Below, piece after piece: positions 32,596-43,664 of a stretch of 64,000 bases of DNA. The first letter of the stretch is position 1. Each line of letters starts with the position of its first letter. A model generated the notes under the pieces. The model was not told the DNA's origin. It saw only the letters and a list, made by a program, of their open reading frames with translations, and made no database searches. The translations under genes and the position numbers were made by a program. Source of the stretch: Prosapia bicincta (taxonomy: Eukaryota; Arthropoda; Insecta; Hemiptera; Cercopidae); the NCBI GenBank assembly GCA_036971475.1, contig JBAIZL010000028.1:310001-374000 (forward strand), given 5' to 3'.

Positions 32596-34134
32596 CTCCC
32601 CTTAAAATAAACATTCTGTGAAGCATAATAAATCACAGAAAGCAGATTGGTGCTCTACAAACTGAGTGTCTGATGAAATCAACTGATGCCTCAATGTCCA
32701 ACATAAAGATAAAACATAATCTCACTCTCTCCCCTTAAAATATACATTTTGTGAAGCATAATAAATCACAGAAAGCAGATGGTGCTCTACAAACTGAGTG
32801 TCTGATGAAATCAACTGATGCCTCAATGTCCAACATAAAGATAAAACATAATCTCACTCTCTCCCCTTAAAATATACATTTTGTGAAGCATAATAAATCA
32901 CAGAAAGCAGATGGTGCTCTACAAACTGAGTGTCTGATGAAATCAACTGATGCCTCAATGTCCAACATAAAGATAAAACATAATCTCACTCTCTCCCCTT
33001 AAAATATACATTTTGTGAAGCATAATAAATCACAGAAAGCAGATGGTGCTCTACAAACTGAGTGTCTGATGAAATCAACTGATGCCTCAATGTCCAACAT
33101 AAAGATAAAACATAATCTCACTCTCTCCCCTTAAAATATACATTTTGTGAAGCATAATAAATCACAGAAAGCAGATGGTGCTCTACAAACTGAGTGTCTG
33201 ATGCCTCAATGTCCCACATAAAGATAAAACATAATCTCACTCTCTCCCCTTAAAATATACATTCTGTGAAGCATAATAAATCACAGAAAGCAGATGGTGC
33301 TCTACAAACTGAGTGTCTGATGCCTCAATGTCCCACATAAAGATAAAACATAATCTCACTCTCTCCCCTTAAAATATACATTCTGTGAAGCATAATAAAT
33401 CACAGAAAGCAGATGGTGCTCTACAAACTGAGTGTCTGATGCCTCAATGTCCCACATAAAGATAAAACATAATCTCACTCTCTCCCCTTAAAATATACAT
33501 TCTGTGAAGCATAATAAATCACAGAAAGCAGATGGTGCTCTACAAACTGAGTGTCTGATGCCTCAATGTCCCACATAAAGATAAAACATAATCTCACTCT
33601 CTCCCCTTAAAATATACATTCTGTGAAGCATAATAAATCACAGAAAGCAGATGGTGCTCTACAAACTGAGTGTCTGATGCCTCAATGTCCCACATAAAGA
33701 TAAAACATAATCTCACTCTCTCCCCTTAAAATATACATTCTGTGAAGCATAATAAATCACAGAAAGCAGATGGTGCTCTACAAACTGAGTGTCTGATGCC
33801 TCAATGTCCCACATAAAGATAAAACATAATCTCACTCTCTCCCCTTAAAATATACATTCTGTGAAGCATAATAAATCACAGAAAGCAGATGGTGCTCTAC
33901 AAACTGAGTGTCTGATGCCTCAATGTCCCACATAAAGATAAAACATAATCTCACTCTCTCCCCTTAAAATATACATTCTGTGAAGCATAATAAATCACAG
34001 AAAGCAGATGGTGCTCTACAAACTGAGTGTCTGATGAAATCAACTGATGCCTCAATGTCCCACATAAAGATAAAACATAATCTCACTCTCTCCCCTTAAA
34101 ATATACATTCTGTGAAGCATAATAAATCACAGAG
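32509..34134. repeat. tandem array of a 132/119-bp unit, 13 copies
   Basis: Unit starts (AGCAGATGGTGCTC) are at 32509, 32641, 32774, 32906, 33038, 33170, 33289, 33408, 33527, 33646, 33765, 33884 and 34003. Units 1-5 are 132-133 bp, units 6-12 are 119 bp, and unit 13 is 132 bp. The short form lacks 13 bases between two CTGATG direct repeats and also shows a T-to-C change (CATTCTG). The array begins inside the piggyBac pseudogene coding sequence. Confidence 0.97.
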
Positions 34135-34340
34135 CACCTAATATAAATAGAGACGACACAGCGAAAGGCCCTGTGAAGCAGGCTTACCCAGCCAAATGGC
34201 GGTCCAGTACCTTGAAGTCCCGAGCATCGAGTCGTGTTGTTGTGCTGTACGTGTTTGAATCAATATGTACGATGTGGTTGTACCAACATGATAATATGTA
34301 GATAATATAAATGCATCAACTCCTCATTAAGAAGCTAAAA
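34135..34340. other. short stretch of higher GC, unidentified
   Basis: Between the array and the P-like remnant. It contains TTACCCAGCCAAATGGCGG (34183), vaguely like TCACCCAGGCAAGATGGCG at 35730; possibly ends of one element. Confidence 0.3.
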
Positions 34341-34925
34341 TGGAAAAGACCAAAGAAGCATCCAGGCGCAGGATGCGGAAAATGAAGTACTGGAAGCTTT
34401 GGTATTAGAAACTAACTATGTTACACACCACAAATTGGTATGTAACATAATTGAGTATATAGCTGGTTATATTTCCGGATCAATCAGTGGTATTATAATA
34501 TGTGAAGACTGCGTAGCACTGCTTTCTACAAACAAACTTAAACCTATGAGTTCAATTGAATGTAAGAATAGGGGAGGGCTTTTCCAGCCTTCACAAGCCG
34601 TCCCAACAAATATGTAGCTTTTGTAAAAGTGTATTAAAACTAATATTAACAACTAGCCACTTGAAATTCGAGAAATTGATTGTAAATAAGATGTCGTCAA
34701 CAGTGCTGTTAAATGTGTTTAGGCAAAGACATTTTTACAAGTGTTCATTTTGTAAATCAAGATTTGGAGGACAATCATTATGTGCTGTTGATAAAAGTAA
34801 TATGATTAAAATACTTCAACATTAGACTTAAACACTACGCAAAATTATTTAACAAGAAAATGCACGGCACAAAAATAAAAAGAAATAATTTGTGCAAAGC
34901 CGTGTTGTTTTTAGGACAAGAAATA
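34341..34925 (+). pseudogene. P-element/THAP9-like transposase C-terminal remnant
   Basis: An open frame at 34399-34617 reads NIIEYIAGYISGSI, CEDCVALL and ECKNRGGLFQPS. A shifted frame then gives CSFCKSVLKLI, FEKLIVNKMSS and FRQRHFYKC, and a third LKHYAKLFNKKMHG. The blocks yiaG...C.dC, L..lKnRGGL..Ps and the late KLFN region are the C-terminus of P-element-type transposases. There are two frameshifts and no N-terminus. It could also be a host THAP9-like relic, but the decay argues against a gene. Confidence 0.75.
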
Positions 34926-34929
34926 ACAG

Positions 34930-36639
34930 TGTACTTAGTAAGTTATATTACTTCTCATCACTCATATATGCTCATTGATGTGGATAACATGGTATCATGG
35001 AAAAAGCAAATACTATTGTTCTTTATTGTCTCAGTAGTTATTTTTTTTCATGTAATATTCCTATCACAAAATTATAGAAGATGGTAAATTACTACAAACA
35101 AATGGTACCAGGTAGCTGACACATACTCTCTCACATTAATACAAAAGATAAAATGTTCTATTTTTAATATTAATAGAGAACCTTCAAATTATCTAGTTAA
35201 ATACATTTTAATTTGTATGTAAAAATGTAATTATTTACATAAGTTAAAATTATTTTAATGAAGAAATACTTTAAAATATATGCATTTAGGAACAAAAGCC
35301 GCGATCTACGTACGAGTATAGGCCTGCAGTACTCAGCAAAAATGTGACGCACAGCTTTTAAAAACTTTTCACTCTACCACTTTACTAGCAGCAAACCAAA
35401 GGTTCCACCAACATGAAATAAAAAACATATTAAAATCTAACTAATTATCTCAAACTTTTATGCTTACAAAATGTTTCTAACCAACAAATATGAAAAATTG
35501 TCGCTTACTAACTTTTTTATGTTTCTTAAAGTGCAACTCTTGTTAAATCTAATTTTTTAATAATCTTTCAAACAAAATATTACTTTTATGGTTTAATATT
35601 CTGAATGAGGGAATCATGCTTACCAAGCTTCAAAATTTAATTCCCACTCTAAGTGCTTTAAATATTGGTTTAAGTGAAAGTTTTTATTAAATTTTGTGCA
35701 CTGCACGGCGTGGTATTGGAGAAATTTCACCCAGGCAAGATGGCGAATTCGGGTTCACATCTTCCTATATCTATTTCACTAGGCGACTACTCTATTTTTA
35801 TTAAGTGCTCTCTGTAATAAATATGTTCTGGCAAATATTTCAAATTTGAAATGTAATCTTCATTATAACAAATATGAAAACTATGCAGAGTGTCAGACTC
35901 AAAATAATACCTCTGAATCAAACTGTTCTAAAATGCTTGAAAAGGGACATTCAATAAAAAGTCAACTATTATACTATTAAATGTAGTATCTTCTTCTATA
36001 AATAATAACATAAAAATAATAAGTTATGAGACAAATTGCAAAAAAAGTTAGTGTCCTATTTATAGGGCTGGGCGTTAATGGGTGTATGAATCTGTGAAAC
36101 TATATGTTATTTAGATAAAGATAATAACTGCTATTTGGAAACTAAAACATTAAACACATTTTTTTGTTGCTTGTTCTTCCACACATGCTTTCTTTGATTT
36201 TTATGAAATGACAACATTCTTTCAATTTTCGACTGAGAACAATTTATTTAATTTTATCCATTTTAAAGTAATAATATTTACTCTTTTTATACAATAATTT
36301 AGTAACTTTAAGAATTCTTATATTATTCCTTTATTATTATTCCATTCCTTATTACAAATAATAATCAGTAAGCAAATAATAAACTAACTTAGGTACAAAA
36401 TAATTAATAAAAATTTACACTTGTATAAAACATATAATATTTAATGCTTTATAAGTAAAATATTTTTGTTGTAAAATGCAATTCAGTTGATGTAAAGAAT
36501 TAATTTGTGCCTGGTGGATCACTCGGGTCGCAAATTATTTAATCACAATTGGTTAAATAAATATTCAAATTATAATAATCAATATCTATAAGTTTACACA
36601 ATCAATTTATGAGACCATATAGATTTGTAAGCTATACAT
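34930..36639. other. intron stretch, nothing firmly recognised
   Basis: AT-rich with no coding signal. A short match to the 5' part of 5.8S rRNA (GGTGGATCACTCGG, 36513-36526) is discussed in the findings. Confidence 0.4.
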
Positions 36640-36800
36640 CTGTGCACCTGTGACATTTTTATATCTATACTTCTATACACATTTGTGGCTCATTTCAGTT
36701 TCATTCTGTAACTGACAAAGGGTACAATGCGTCCAAAATATATCATTATTTTTATTGTTTATGTGTATCTAGGTAAGTCTGTCAGTCTCCTATCTAATCC
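36640..36800 (+). repeat. interspersed repeat family R, copy 3 (diverged)
   Basis: Shares ACTGACAAAG...AAATATATCAT, TTTATGTGTAT and GGTAAGTCTGTCAGTCTCCT with 5456-5700. Confidence 0.6.
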
Positions 36801-37033
36801 AAATAGCATGTGTAATGTATGATTTTATAAGATCCTTATTGCTTTTTAATTAGGAAGTATTAGGATACAGGTAAATGCTTCACATATAGTTGCTGGAACA
36901 GTAGGATTTTCAACATTCTGTAGAGGGTGGTAAAAATAACTTTTTATCTTATTTTGAGTAGGTTATTTATATACATGTATTTGTGGTCAATACTCTTTGT
37001 AAAGTATTTTAAAGTTGTCTGTATTTTATGTAG

Positions 37034-37221
37034 TGAAGAGGAATTGTCTGCCGCTCTTAATGACTTAGTAGCAGGAAAAAGTCTAATTAAAACCGCTTCA
37101 GCTCATAGTATACCTCGTTCAACACTGTACTCAAGAGCAAGAGCTTATGGTCTTGCACCTGTAATAACAAGGCACGAGTATTCTGACGATAAAATATCAT
37201 CTGCTGTCAAAGCTGTTTCTG
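37034..37221 (+). CDS. psq-family gene, exon C (psq motif 1 and start of motif 2)
   Basis: Acceptor TTTATGTAG ends at 37033; donor GTAAGA starts at 37222. The first base completes the Ser codon split after exon B. Psq motif 1 is SEEELSAALNDLVAGKSLIK then TASAHSIPRSTLYSRARAYG, with the typical helix 2-turn-helix 3 pattern A...hsIPrSTLy.R. A linker with HEYSDDKISSAVKAVS starts motif 2, which is cut by the intron just before the helix-turn-helix core. One base (G) is left and is completed by CT at 40319 to give Ala. Confidence 0.92.
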
Positions 37222-37795
37222 GTAAGAAATTATTTGTCTGAGCATTTAAAATAATATAAAATAGCAGCTTACCATTTTGAATTGCATGGTACTGGCAACA
37301 TTAGTTTTAATAGTAACAGTTTAATCATGACAGTGTAAAAAGTGAATTACAGAGCACATAGTGTCTAATTGATTTTCAAATTTAGATTTAATATTTGTGA
37401 TTTTTAACACTTCTGGCGCTGATATCAAAATAGAACAACACAAGTCGTCCACTGTTAAGTCAAATATGATTTAATATAGATTTTTCAGTGATCTGTTTTT
37501 TTCAGAGTCAATAAAACTTTATCCTATAATCATAATTCTCACAATTAACGTACTTTAAATTTTGGTTAAATGAAATTATATTTCGAATTCAATATTAAAT
37601 TTATAGTAGGGCTAAATAGTTATGTACTGGTTTCAACATGAATTTTGGCAAGATACAATGTATAAATGAACAGGACAAGTTGCAATGTCAATTTTTCCAA
37701 CATGTTGCTAATCATAACTTCATATAATTCTATGACTATTATACTTCAAAAATAATTAAAGCCCTTCCCCAAGAATAAAATCCCTTAGACATTTT
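37222..37795. other. intron stretch, nothing recognised
   Basis: AT-rich, no coding signal. Confidence 0.45.
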
Positions 37796-38225
37796 ATATG
37801 AGAGTTATCATACCAGTGGTACACCAAATCCAGAGAGCATCCTAACCTCAACACCAGGTAACTCCATTCACATTCCTTCTGACAGACTGTATATGATATT
37901 TTTATTAGTAAATAGTATCTATAATAATAAATTTATAATATCTTAAGTTATATCAACATTAAGTCATCAACATCTATAAGTTTAAATAAGTAATTTATAA
38001 GAAAAAATATCTTTATAAACTATACAGACATCTGTGCTCTTGACATTTGGATATCGGTTTCTTCTAAATATAACTGTTACTAATTTAAACAACTCAATTA
38101 TGTTTTTCTCCCTGATTGATAAAGGATAAAATGTACTTGAAATATATCATTATTTTAGTTTTGTATATGTCTATTTTAAGATTACAAACCTTACTCATGC
38201 CAAAGTAAATCTGCCAATCCTATTT
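37796..38225 (+). repeat. interspersed repeats: copy of a 90-bp unit (also at 41785) and family R copy 4
   Basis: 37800-37890 matches 41790-41880 (CATACCAGTGGTACACCAAA, CCTAACCTCAACACCAG). 37960-38225 shares CATCTATAAGTTTA, CTGATTGATAAAGG and GAAATATATCATTATTTTAG with the family R copies. Confidence 0.65.
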
Positions 38226-38242
38226 AGCCCCAAAAATGGACA

Positions 38243-38246
38243 TATG

Positions 38247-38325
<79 letters not shown>

Positions 38326-38327
38326 GA
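38243..38327. repeat. compound (TA)n(CA)n(TA)n microsatellite
   Basis: Perfect dinucleotide runs: TA, then about 13 CA, then about 16 TA. Confidence 0.97.
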
Positions 38328-38624
38328 AAACAATGTGAAGCTACGACCAAATACCACGTTGCATACAGTTTTTAAGTATAGAGTTTTCAGGAATAACATA
38401 AAACACACATGTGTATAGGAAGGAGCTTGAGATTCGTAATGTCAAAAGATGAAAAACTACCTACGATTTGTTAAAATAAAAAAAGGGAAATCATTTGTGG
38501 ATAAGATATGGAGAAAGAGGTGGACTATCAAGGGGTTGATGAAAGAAGCTGTCAAGATTAAGGACTTAAACAATAGTTTAAGAATATCCGAACTTTAAAT
38601 TTTGTAAATTTGTGAAAACTTACT

Positions 38625-38672
38625 GAGACAGAACGTTTTCGATCGCTATGTGCTGATCTTCATCAGTGTCTC
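38625..38672 (-). ncRNA. hammerhead-ribozyme-like motif, minus strand
   Basis: Mirror image of the motif at 38684-38731: stem I (GAGACA/TGTCTC), CTGATGA, stem II based on GATC/GATC with one extra A before it, then GAA, AACGTT and C. One base in stem II differs from the other arm. Confidence 0.45.
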
Positions 38673-38683
38673 TGATGATCAGG

Positions 38684-38731
38684 GAGACACTGATGAAGAT
38701 CGGCACATAGCGATCGAAAACGTTCTGTCTC
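38684..38731 (+). ncRNA. hammerhead-ribozyme-like motif (type I layout)
   Basis: Stem I strands are GAGACA (38684-38689) and TGTCTC (38726-38731), fully complementary. Core CTGATGA occupies 38690-38696. Stem II pairs GATCG (38698-38702) with CGATC (38711-38715) around loop GCACATAG. GAA is at 38716-38718. Stem III is the self-complementary AAC/GTT (38719-38724) without loop, and C at 38725 is the predicted cleavage residue. All core bases of the family are present; the one oddity is an extra A (38697) between the core and stem II. Very short stem III is known from hammerheads in Penelope-like elements, which act as dimers. Confidence 0.5.
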
Positions 38732-38792
38732 AGTAAGTTTTCACAAATTTACAAATTTTAAAGTTTGGATAGTCATAAACTATTGTTTAAGT

Positions 38793-39880
38793 GATTAATA
38801 AGATTCACCGAAAGTAATGGACTACAAAATTCAAGATTAAGGAGTCGAGGCAGTAGGCAGGGGTGAAAGTTAAATCAAGAAGTTGCCAGGGTTAGCATTG
38901 GTATATCCAAATATAATAATGTATATGAGGGAGTAAAAGTTTTGTAACTTTATCTGAAAGCAAATTAGAAGAGTTAGGTATGGTATAATTACGGATTTAT
39001 AAACAATAAAGTTGACATTATTGTCAGAAAAGATGAACAGTATTAAATAGAATGATTAGTGACTGCGAAATAGAGTTACTTTAAATTTATTATTGAAGTT
39101 GAAAAAATTAAGTTGCTTGGGGAGTAGCTAAGTGCTGCATTTCATTAGAGCTACCGGTTTCAAAAACAGTCTACTATAACTGACCATACCACTGGACTTC
39201 CAAGTCTGGACTCCAGGAGAATGCTGATGGTTGACTGGCTACACCCAAAGACAAATCTTACTCAAATTTATTATATATTGTTAAAATTAAAATATTTAAA
39301 GTTTGAAAACCAGCAGAGTAAATTTAGGGAATGGGCACTAATAACCAAATAAGATAATAAAAACCCTATGAATCCTTATGCCTGGGGATAGTATTCAATT
39401 GAATATAATTATGTTGTGTGATTAAGACATATTAATTCCATACGACGGAAATATTGTTAATTTTTTAAGATTACCACTTTGTTTTACAGCTGGCAGAGCG
39501 TTACTTTAAATTTTATATATAAATTATTCTAAGAATTGAATTATTGTAGGTTTATCAGAATTTATTATAGTTTCAAGGCAGTGAGTTGTTTTTAGTCCAG
39601 GAGTTTCAATAATCCTTTATGGAAATTAATCATTAAAAAATACAGATTTTCCATCCACAAATATTACACAAAAATAAATCATGAGAATAATTAATATAAA
39701 CTATTTTATAACATTGATACTAAATTAACTTCATATTATTTAAAAGATAATTTATTTTTGCACCCTTCGTTAAAGATTTTTTTAATAAGGAAGTTGTTGG
39801 CTCCTCCAATGTAGGGCTAATTTAGCTTGTATAAATTTCCCCTTCTAATTTTCTTCTTCAAAGAAAGATGTTACATTAAT
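38793..39880. other. intron stretch, nothing recognised
   Basis: A segment at 39120-39245 has higher GC and may be old transposon sequence, but I cannot assign it. Confidence 0.4.
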
Positions 39881-40120
39881 ATGTGTGTGTGTGTGTGTGT
39901 GTATGTATGTGTGCGTGTGTGCTTGTGCGTTTGTGTGTGTGTGTGTGTGTGTGTTTTCTGTTGAAATGTGATGTCACTCTGTGAGAAAACAGTATATTTT
40001 TGAATGCCCTAAATGTGTGTGTGTGTGTGTGTGTCTGTGTTCTATTGAAATGTCATGTCATCCTTTGAGAAAATATTAGTATATTTTTGAATGCCCTAAA
40101 TATATCTGTGTGTGTTTTTG
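39881..40120. repeat. (TG)n runs and an 87-bp tandem duplication
   Basis: Two TG-rich runs, followed by a unit with TTGAATGCCCTAAAT at 40000 and 40087. The two units (period 87) differ by several substitutions. Confidence 0.85.
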
Positions 40121-40318
40121 GGAATGTAATAAATCCTTAACATAACAAAACATTATAAAACAATTGTAAAACCAACAGTTAATGAAAAGTGTCACTACTA
40201 CTAAAGTCTTTTCAAAGATAAACCTTGTAAATAGTTCCATTATACATGAATAACAAAACCAGCTCATTACATTTCATTAAAACATTTTATTATTAATTTA
40301 GTCATTTTCTTGGTATAG

Positions 40319-40521
40319 CTGGAGCTAGTCTGCAGCATGCATCAGACCTGTATGGTATACCTAAAACTGTATTATGGAGACGAGTGCAAAAAGAATTTGG
40401 GGTTTATGCTTTGAGTAGAAGAGCAAAATTTCGCCAAAAATATTCACCTGATGTAAAAGAAGCTGCAGTAAAAGCATTACAAAATGGTGAAAATATTACA
40501 AAAGTATCAACTGAATATCAG
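40319..40521 (+). CDS. psq-family gene, exon D (end of motif 2, start of motif 3)
   Basis: Acceptor TGGTATAG ends at 40318; donor GTTAGT starts at 40522. The first two bases complete an Ala codon, and the join reads AVSAGASLQHASDLYG then IPKTVLWRRVQKEFG, a complete second psq helix-turn-helix. A basic linker (SRRAKFRQK) and YSPDVKEAAVKALQNGENIT begin motif 3. The exon ends in phase 0 after EYQ, exactly at the turn before the IP.TTL recognition helix. 203 bases, fully open. Confidence 0.93.
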
Positions 40522-41192
40522 GTTAGTTTAAAAATTATCTGAATGAGTAAGCAAGTTTTTTTATTTGTTGTGAAATATGCAAAACGTAAGTTTTAGAGTG
40601 TTATAGTTTGGGTATAAACTGAATAATTTGTTTTTGTTATTGGAATTTTTAATAAAATAAAAAGTTATTTCTTTTTTAGTAGGTTACAATCAAATATAAT
40701 GCAAAAGGATTTTATAGAAATAAAATATAAAATTTAACATACTTAAAATAATTTTTGAAACAGATAATAAAAAACCTAAAATCAACAATTTATTGCTGTA
40801 AACTAGAATGCCACATCCTTCAAAAATCAAAGAATTTTTTTTTATCATAAATTTACACAACTAAGGAAATAAGTACAAGAGTTAACCTACTGCAGGCATT
40901 TCAGTTTGTAGCTAATAGTTGGTGGGAAGTAAGTTCAATCACAATCAGAAACTTTTTCACCCGCTGTGCTCTTAAAGTAATGTGTACAATACAAAAAACT
41001 GTAACTATTTGTGGTTTACTGTAGTTATTTATTTGGTTACTTTTGGAAAACTCCAGGTAAGTTCGAATTTTGTTGTATTCACAAATGTTACTCAGTAATA
41101 TGTTCTGAACATGATAATTTTAATTTCAAGCATAATATTAACTCTAGGGTCAATGAACTTATTACCATGAGAGAGCCAACAAGATCTATTTA
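40522..41192. other. intron stretch, nothing recognised
   Basis: AT-rich, no coding signal before the Penelope-type fragment. Confidence 0.45.
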
Positions 41193-41522
41193 GAAAACCA
41201 AGGCCATTATAGCGTTTCTTGTGGAGTTTGTAAAAAATTGCATATTTGCCAAAAACCGAACAGACATATTTCAGCTAGAATTGAAGAGCACAATCTTAGC
41301 ATTAAAAACAAGCGGAAAACGTCTGCTCTTACCAAGCACCACTGCGAGACAGGTCATACCATTGTTCTCCAGTCTTGTAGACAGATTGCTCATGTCGACA
41401 ATTACAGGACTAGATTTATACAAGAGGTTATTGAAATGATGAAGAAAGGGAGTCTTAACAAACGCGATGATACTTTGAATTTACCCCTGGCGTGGAAGTA
41501 TGTCATCAGTAGTTTTTATTAG
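41193..41522 (+). pseudogene. Penelope-like GIY-YIG endonuclease fragment (110 open codons)
   Basis: An uninterrupted frame ending at TAG 41522 reads GHYSVSCGVCKKLHICQK (the GIY...YIG region, here HYS and HIC), RHISARIEEHNLSIKNK (catalytic-Arg/EH region), TSALTKHHCETGHTI, YRTRFIQEVIEM, and NKRDDTLNLPLAW. The order and the CxxC, EH, H..E.GH and final LP..W features match the endonuclease of EN-positive Penelope-like elements. The altered YIG and the missing reverse transcriptase make it a dead fragment, though its frame is still open. Confidence 0.87.
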
Positions 41523-41689
41523 CAGTAAGGTGAACAACAAAAGGAAAGGAATGCGAGCAATTGTTTAGACCAAGTGTGCGCGAATTGACCTCAATGGCTC
41601 AATATACTTCCTGAATGTAATAATGTATATTGGATAACATTTTAAAAATATGCATTTTTTGCCTTAAGAAAAATGAATGAACTATATAT

Positions 41690-41760
41690 ATTTAAAATAA
41701 CTTCATAAAGTCAGTGCAACGGAAAAATAATGGACAACGTGAAATATCACGAGATATATA
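41690..41760 (-). repeat. segment shared with the retrotransposon flanks
   Basis: Inverted match to 28118-28170 (AACTTCATAAAGTCAGTGCA and CGGAAAAATAATGGACAACG). It lies about 170 bp after the Penelope-type endonuclease, so it may be the end of that element. Confidence 0.75.
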
Positions 41761-41784
41761 TATTTACTTTTCAGAATTGAGAAG

Positions 41785-41880
41785 ATGGGATTTGTCATAC
41801 CAGAGGTACACCAAATCTAGAGAACCTCCTAACCTCAACATCAGATAACTCCTTTTACCTTCCCTCTAACTTCTATCATT
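41785..41880 (+). repeat. second copy of the 90-bp repeat at 37800
   Basis: Shares TACACCAAATC, CCTAACCTCAACA and TAACTCC with 37800-37890. Confidence 0.75.
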
Positions 41881-41919
41881 TTTAACAACTCCAGAAATAA
41901 AGCACCACTTATACATATT

Positions 41920-42470
41920 TTTTGAAATTTAATATTTAAAAATATAATACTATGTTTTTATATTTATTTCTTTATGTTTGTGTTTTGTGTATATATGTTT
42001 ATTTATCTAATTTTATTCTTTTGTTATAGTGTTAAAAATATATCTATTGTTATATTTACTTATATATTGATTTCAGAAGTATTTGTGTGTTGTGTATAAA
42101 TATTTTTTCTTTTCTTTTATTATATTTTATTTTCTTGTTATGGTTTTATAAATATTTATCTATTGTTATATTTGTAAATTATTGTTACGTTTTATTTATT
42201 GTTATTTATTTTGTTATTAATTGTGATGTTGTTTTGTTTTTTTGTTTGTTTGTTGTTATATTTCTCCTTATTGTTGTGTATTTATTGTTACATTCTTATT
42301 TTTATATTATTACAGTTATTTTTACATTATGTTTGTTAGGTTTTATAATTTTTGTGTTTTTTAAATTTTTATTTAATTTCTTATTTTGCCTGATCTAAAA
42401 TATTTTGCTTTCGTTTTGTTCCTGATTGGCAATGATAACCACAACTGGTTTTTCGCCAGGAAACAAAATT
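41920..42470 (-). repeat. piggyBac 3' end, second copy (T-rich)
   Basis: T-rich stretch ending in GGCAATGATAACCACAACTG and CGCCAGGAA, matching 29890-30235 inside the piggyBac element. On the minus strand it corresponds to the end of the transposase and its 3' part. Apparent hydrophobic frames on the + strand are due to the T-richness. Confidence 0.7.
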
Positions 42471-42707
42471 AGATTTCAACTATATAAAAGCAGTTTAGTT
42501 CCTTGAAAATCGCTTAGGTAATAAATGTCACTATAAATGTGAATAAATGATAGGTAATACAGCTTAGTATTTGGAGTCACTAAAATATAAAAATAAAATG
42601 CTAGTAAAAATGCTTTTTTATTGTTAGGCTGTTGAGTTAACATGGTTTGAAATGGTTAATCCTTACTTTTCTTATGTCCTTCCTTCATAAACATTTCTTT
42701 ATTATAG
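42471..42707. other. intron stretch before exon E
   Basis: No feature apart from the pyrimidine-rich acceptor region. Confidence 0.45.
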
Positions 42708-42890
42708 ATTCCAATGACAACATTATTTCGAGAAAAAAGTAGATTAATAGAAGAAGGCAAACTACCATGGAATATCCTTACAAAGAGAATACCAAATAGT
42801 GATGGCCATAAACAGTTGCGGTTATCTCAGGCAGTAGCAGCATGTAGGGAAGGGAAAATGTCACAAGCAGCTGCATCAGTTACATTTGAA
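42708..42890 (+). CDS. psq-family gene, exon E (end of motif 3, most of motif 4)
   Basis: Acceptor ATTATAG ends at 42707; donor GTAAGT starts at 42891. 183 bases, 61 codons, phase 0 at both ends. IPMTTLFREKSRLIEEG completes motif 3. After a linker (KLPWNILTKRIPNSDGHK) comes QLRLSQAVAACREGKMSQ then AAASVTFE, the first helices of motif 4. Again the exon stops exactly before the recognition helix. Confidence 0.93.
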
Positions 42891-43660
42891 GTAAGTTGTT
42901 TTGAATTTGTACCTTAAAACTTTATTAAATCTTTAATCTTTCTAACTAAAATTAATAGAAAATATAACATTTCATTAGCCATAATTACAGAAAATTAGTT
43001 GCACGTTATGGCTAGTTAAAGTTGTTAAACAGATATAATAGTGAATAAATAAAAGGATACATTACTAAAACATGATCTTTCTGTAATCTCCCAATTTTCT
43101 CTTTGCATTGGCAGTATTTCGTTCTATCAAATATAGATTAGTTGGGATGTTCACATATATACCTTACCAACATCGTTAAATAATTCATTTCTAACATTTC
43201 TTTACACAATAAAAAAAAAAATAAAGTTATATTGCAGACTGAGTGTGTCCAGTGAATTTGTTTATTTTCAGTTTATTGCTTTTTAAAATAGAATAGGATG
43301 AACTTATTTTGTGGTAAAGAGGAATGAAGTACCTAATTATTTGCCAATCCTTCTTCTTGCAAGGGAGTATTAGTAAGTAGCTCTACATCAAGTATAAAAC
43401 TCTGCACTGGTGATATCATGACCCCCTTCCCAAATATTATCTATCAGTGGTTTAATTCAATTGCAACTTTTTCAAAACATTGTCTACTTTTTTTTATTTA
43501 CAGGCTTCAACTTTTTTCTGAGCTATATAATAATCAAACCGCATTGCTGTTATATACATCAGAAATCAAGCCTCGTGTTATGTTTCCATGAATCCTATCC
43601 AAGTGTTTGTAACTATGGTCACATTTATTTTCAATAACTGGACTACTGTTTGCTTATAAT
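42891..43660. other. intron stretch, nothing recognised
   Basis: AT-rich, no coding signal. Confidence 0.45.
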
Positions 43661-43664
43661 AAAG

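Larger units (their letters stand above)
38564..38792. repeat. 229-bp inverted repeat, arms about 109 bp, 11-bp loop
   Basis: Arms 38564-38672 and 38684-38792 are complementary around a centre at 38678, with only a few mismatches (for example 38656 versus 38701 and a few bases in the outer 30). The loop is 38673-38683. Each arm contains a hammerhead-like motif. Confidence 0.95.

Noticed and set aside
38220..38418. Frames on both strands rich in Ile/Tyr and Thr/His/Val/Cys
   Set aside because: They are translations of the compound (TA)n(CA)n microsatellite.
41221..41439. Alternative 72-residue frame overlapping the Penelope-type endonuclease
   Set aside because: It overlaps the frame that carries all recognisable GIY-YIG endonuclease features; this one shows none.
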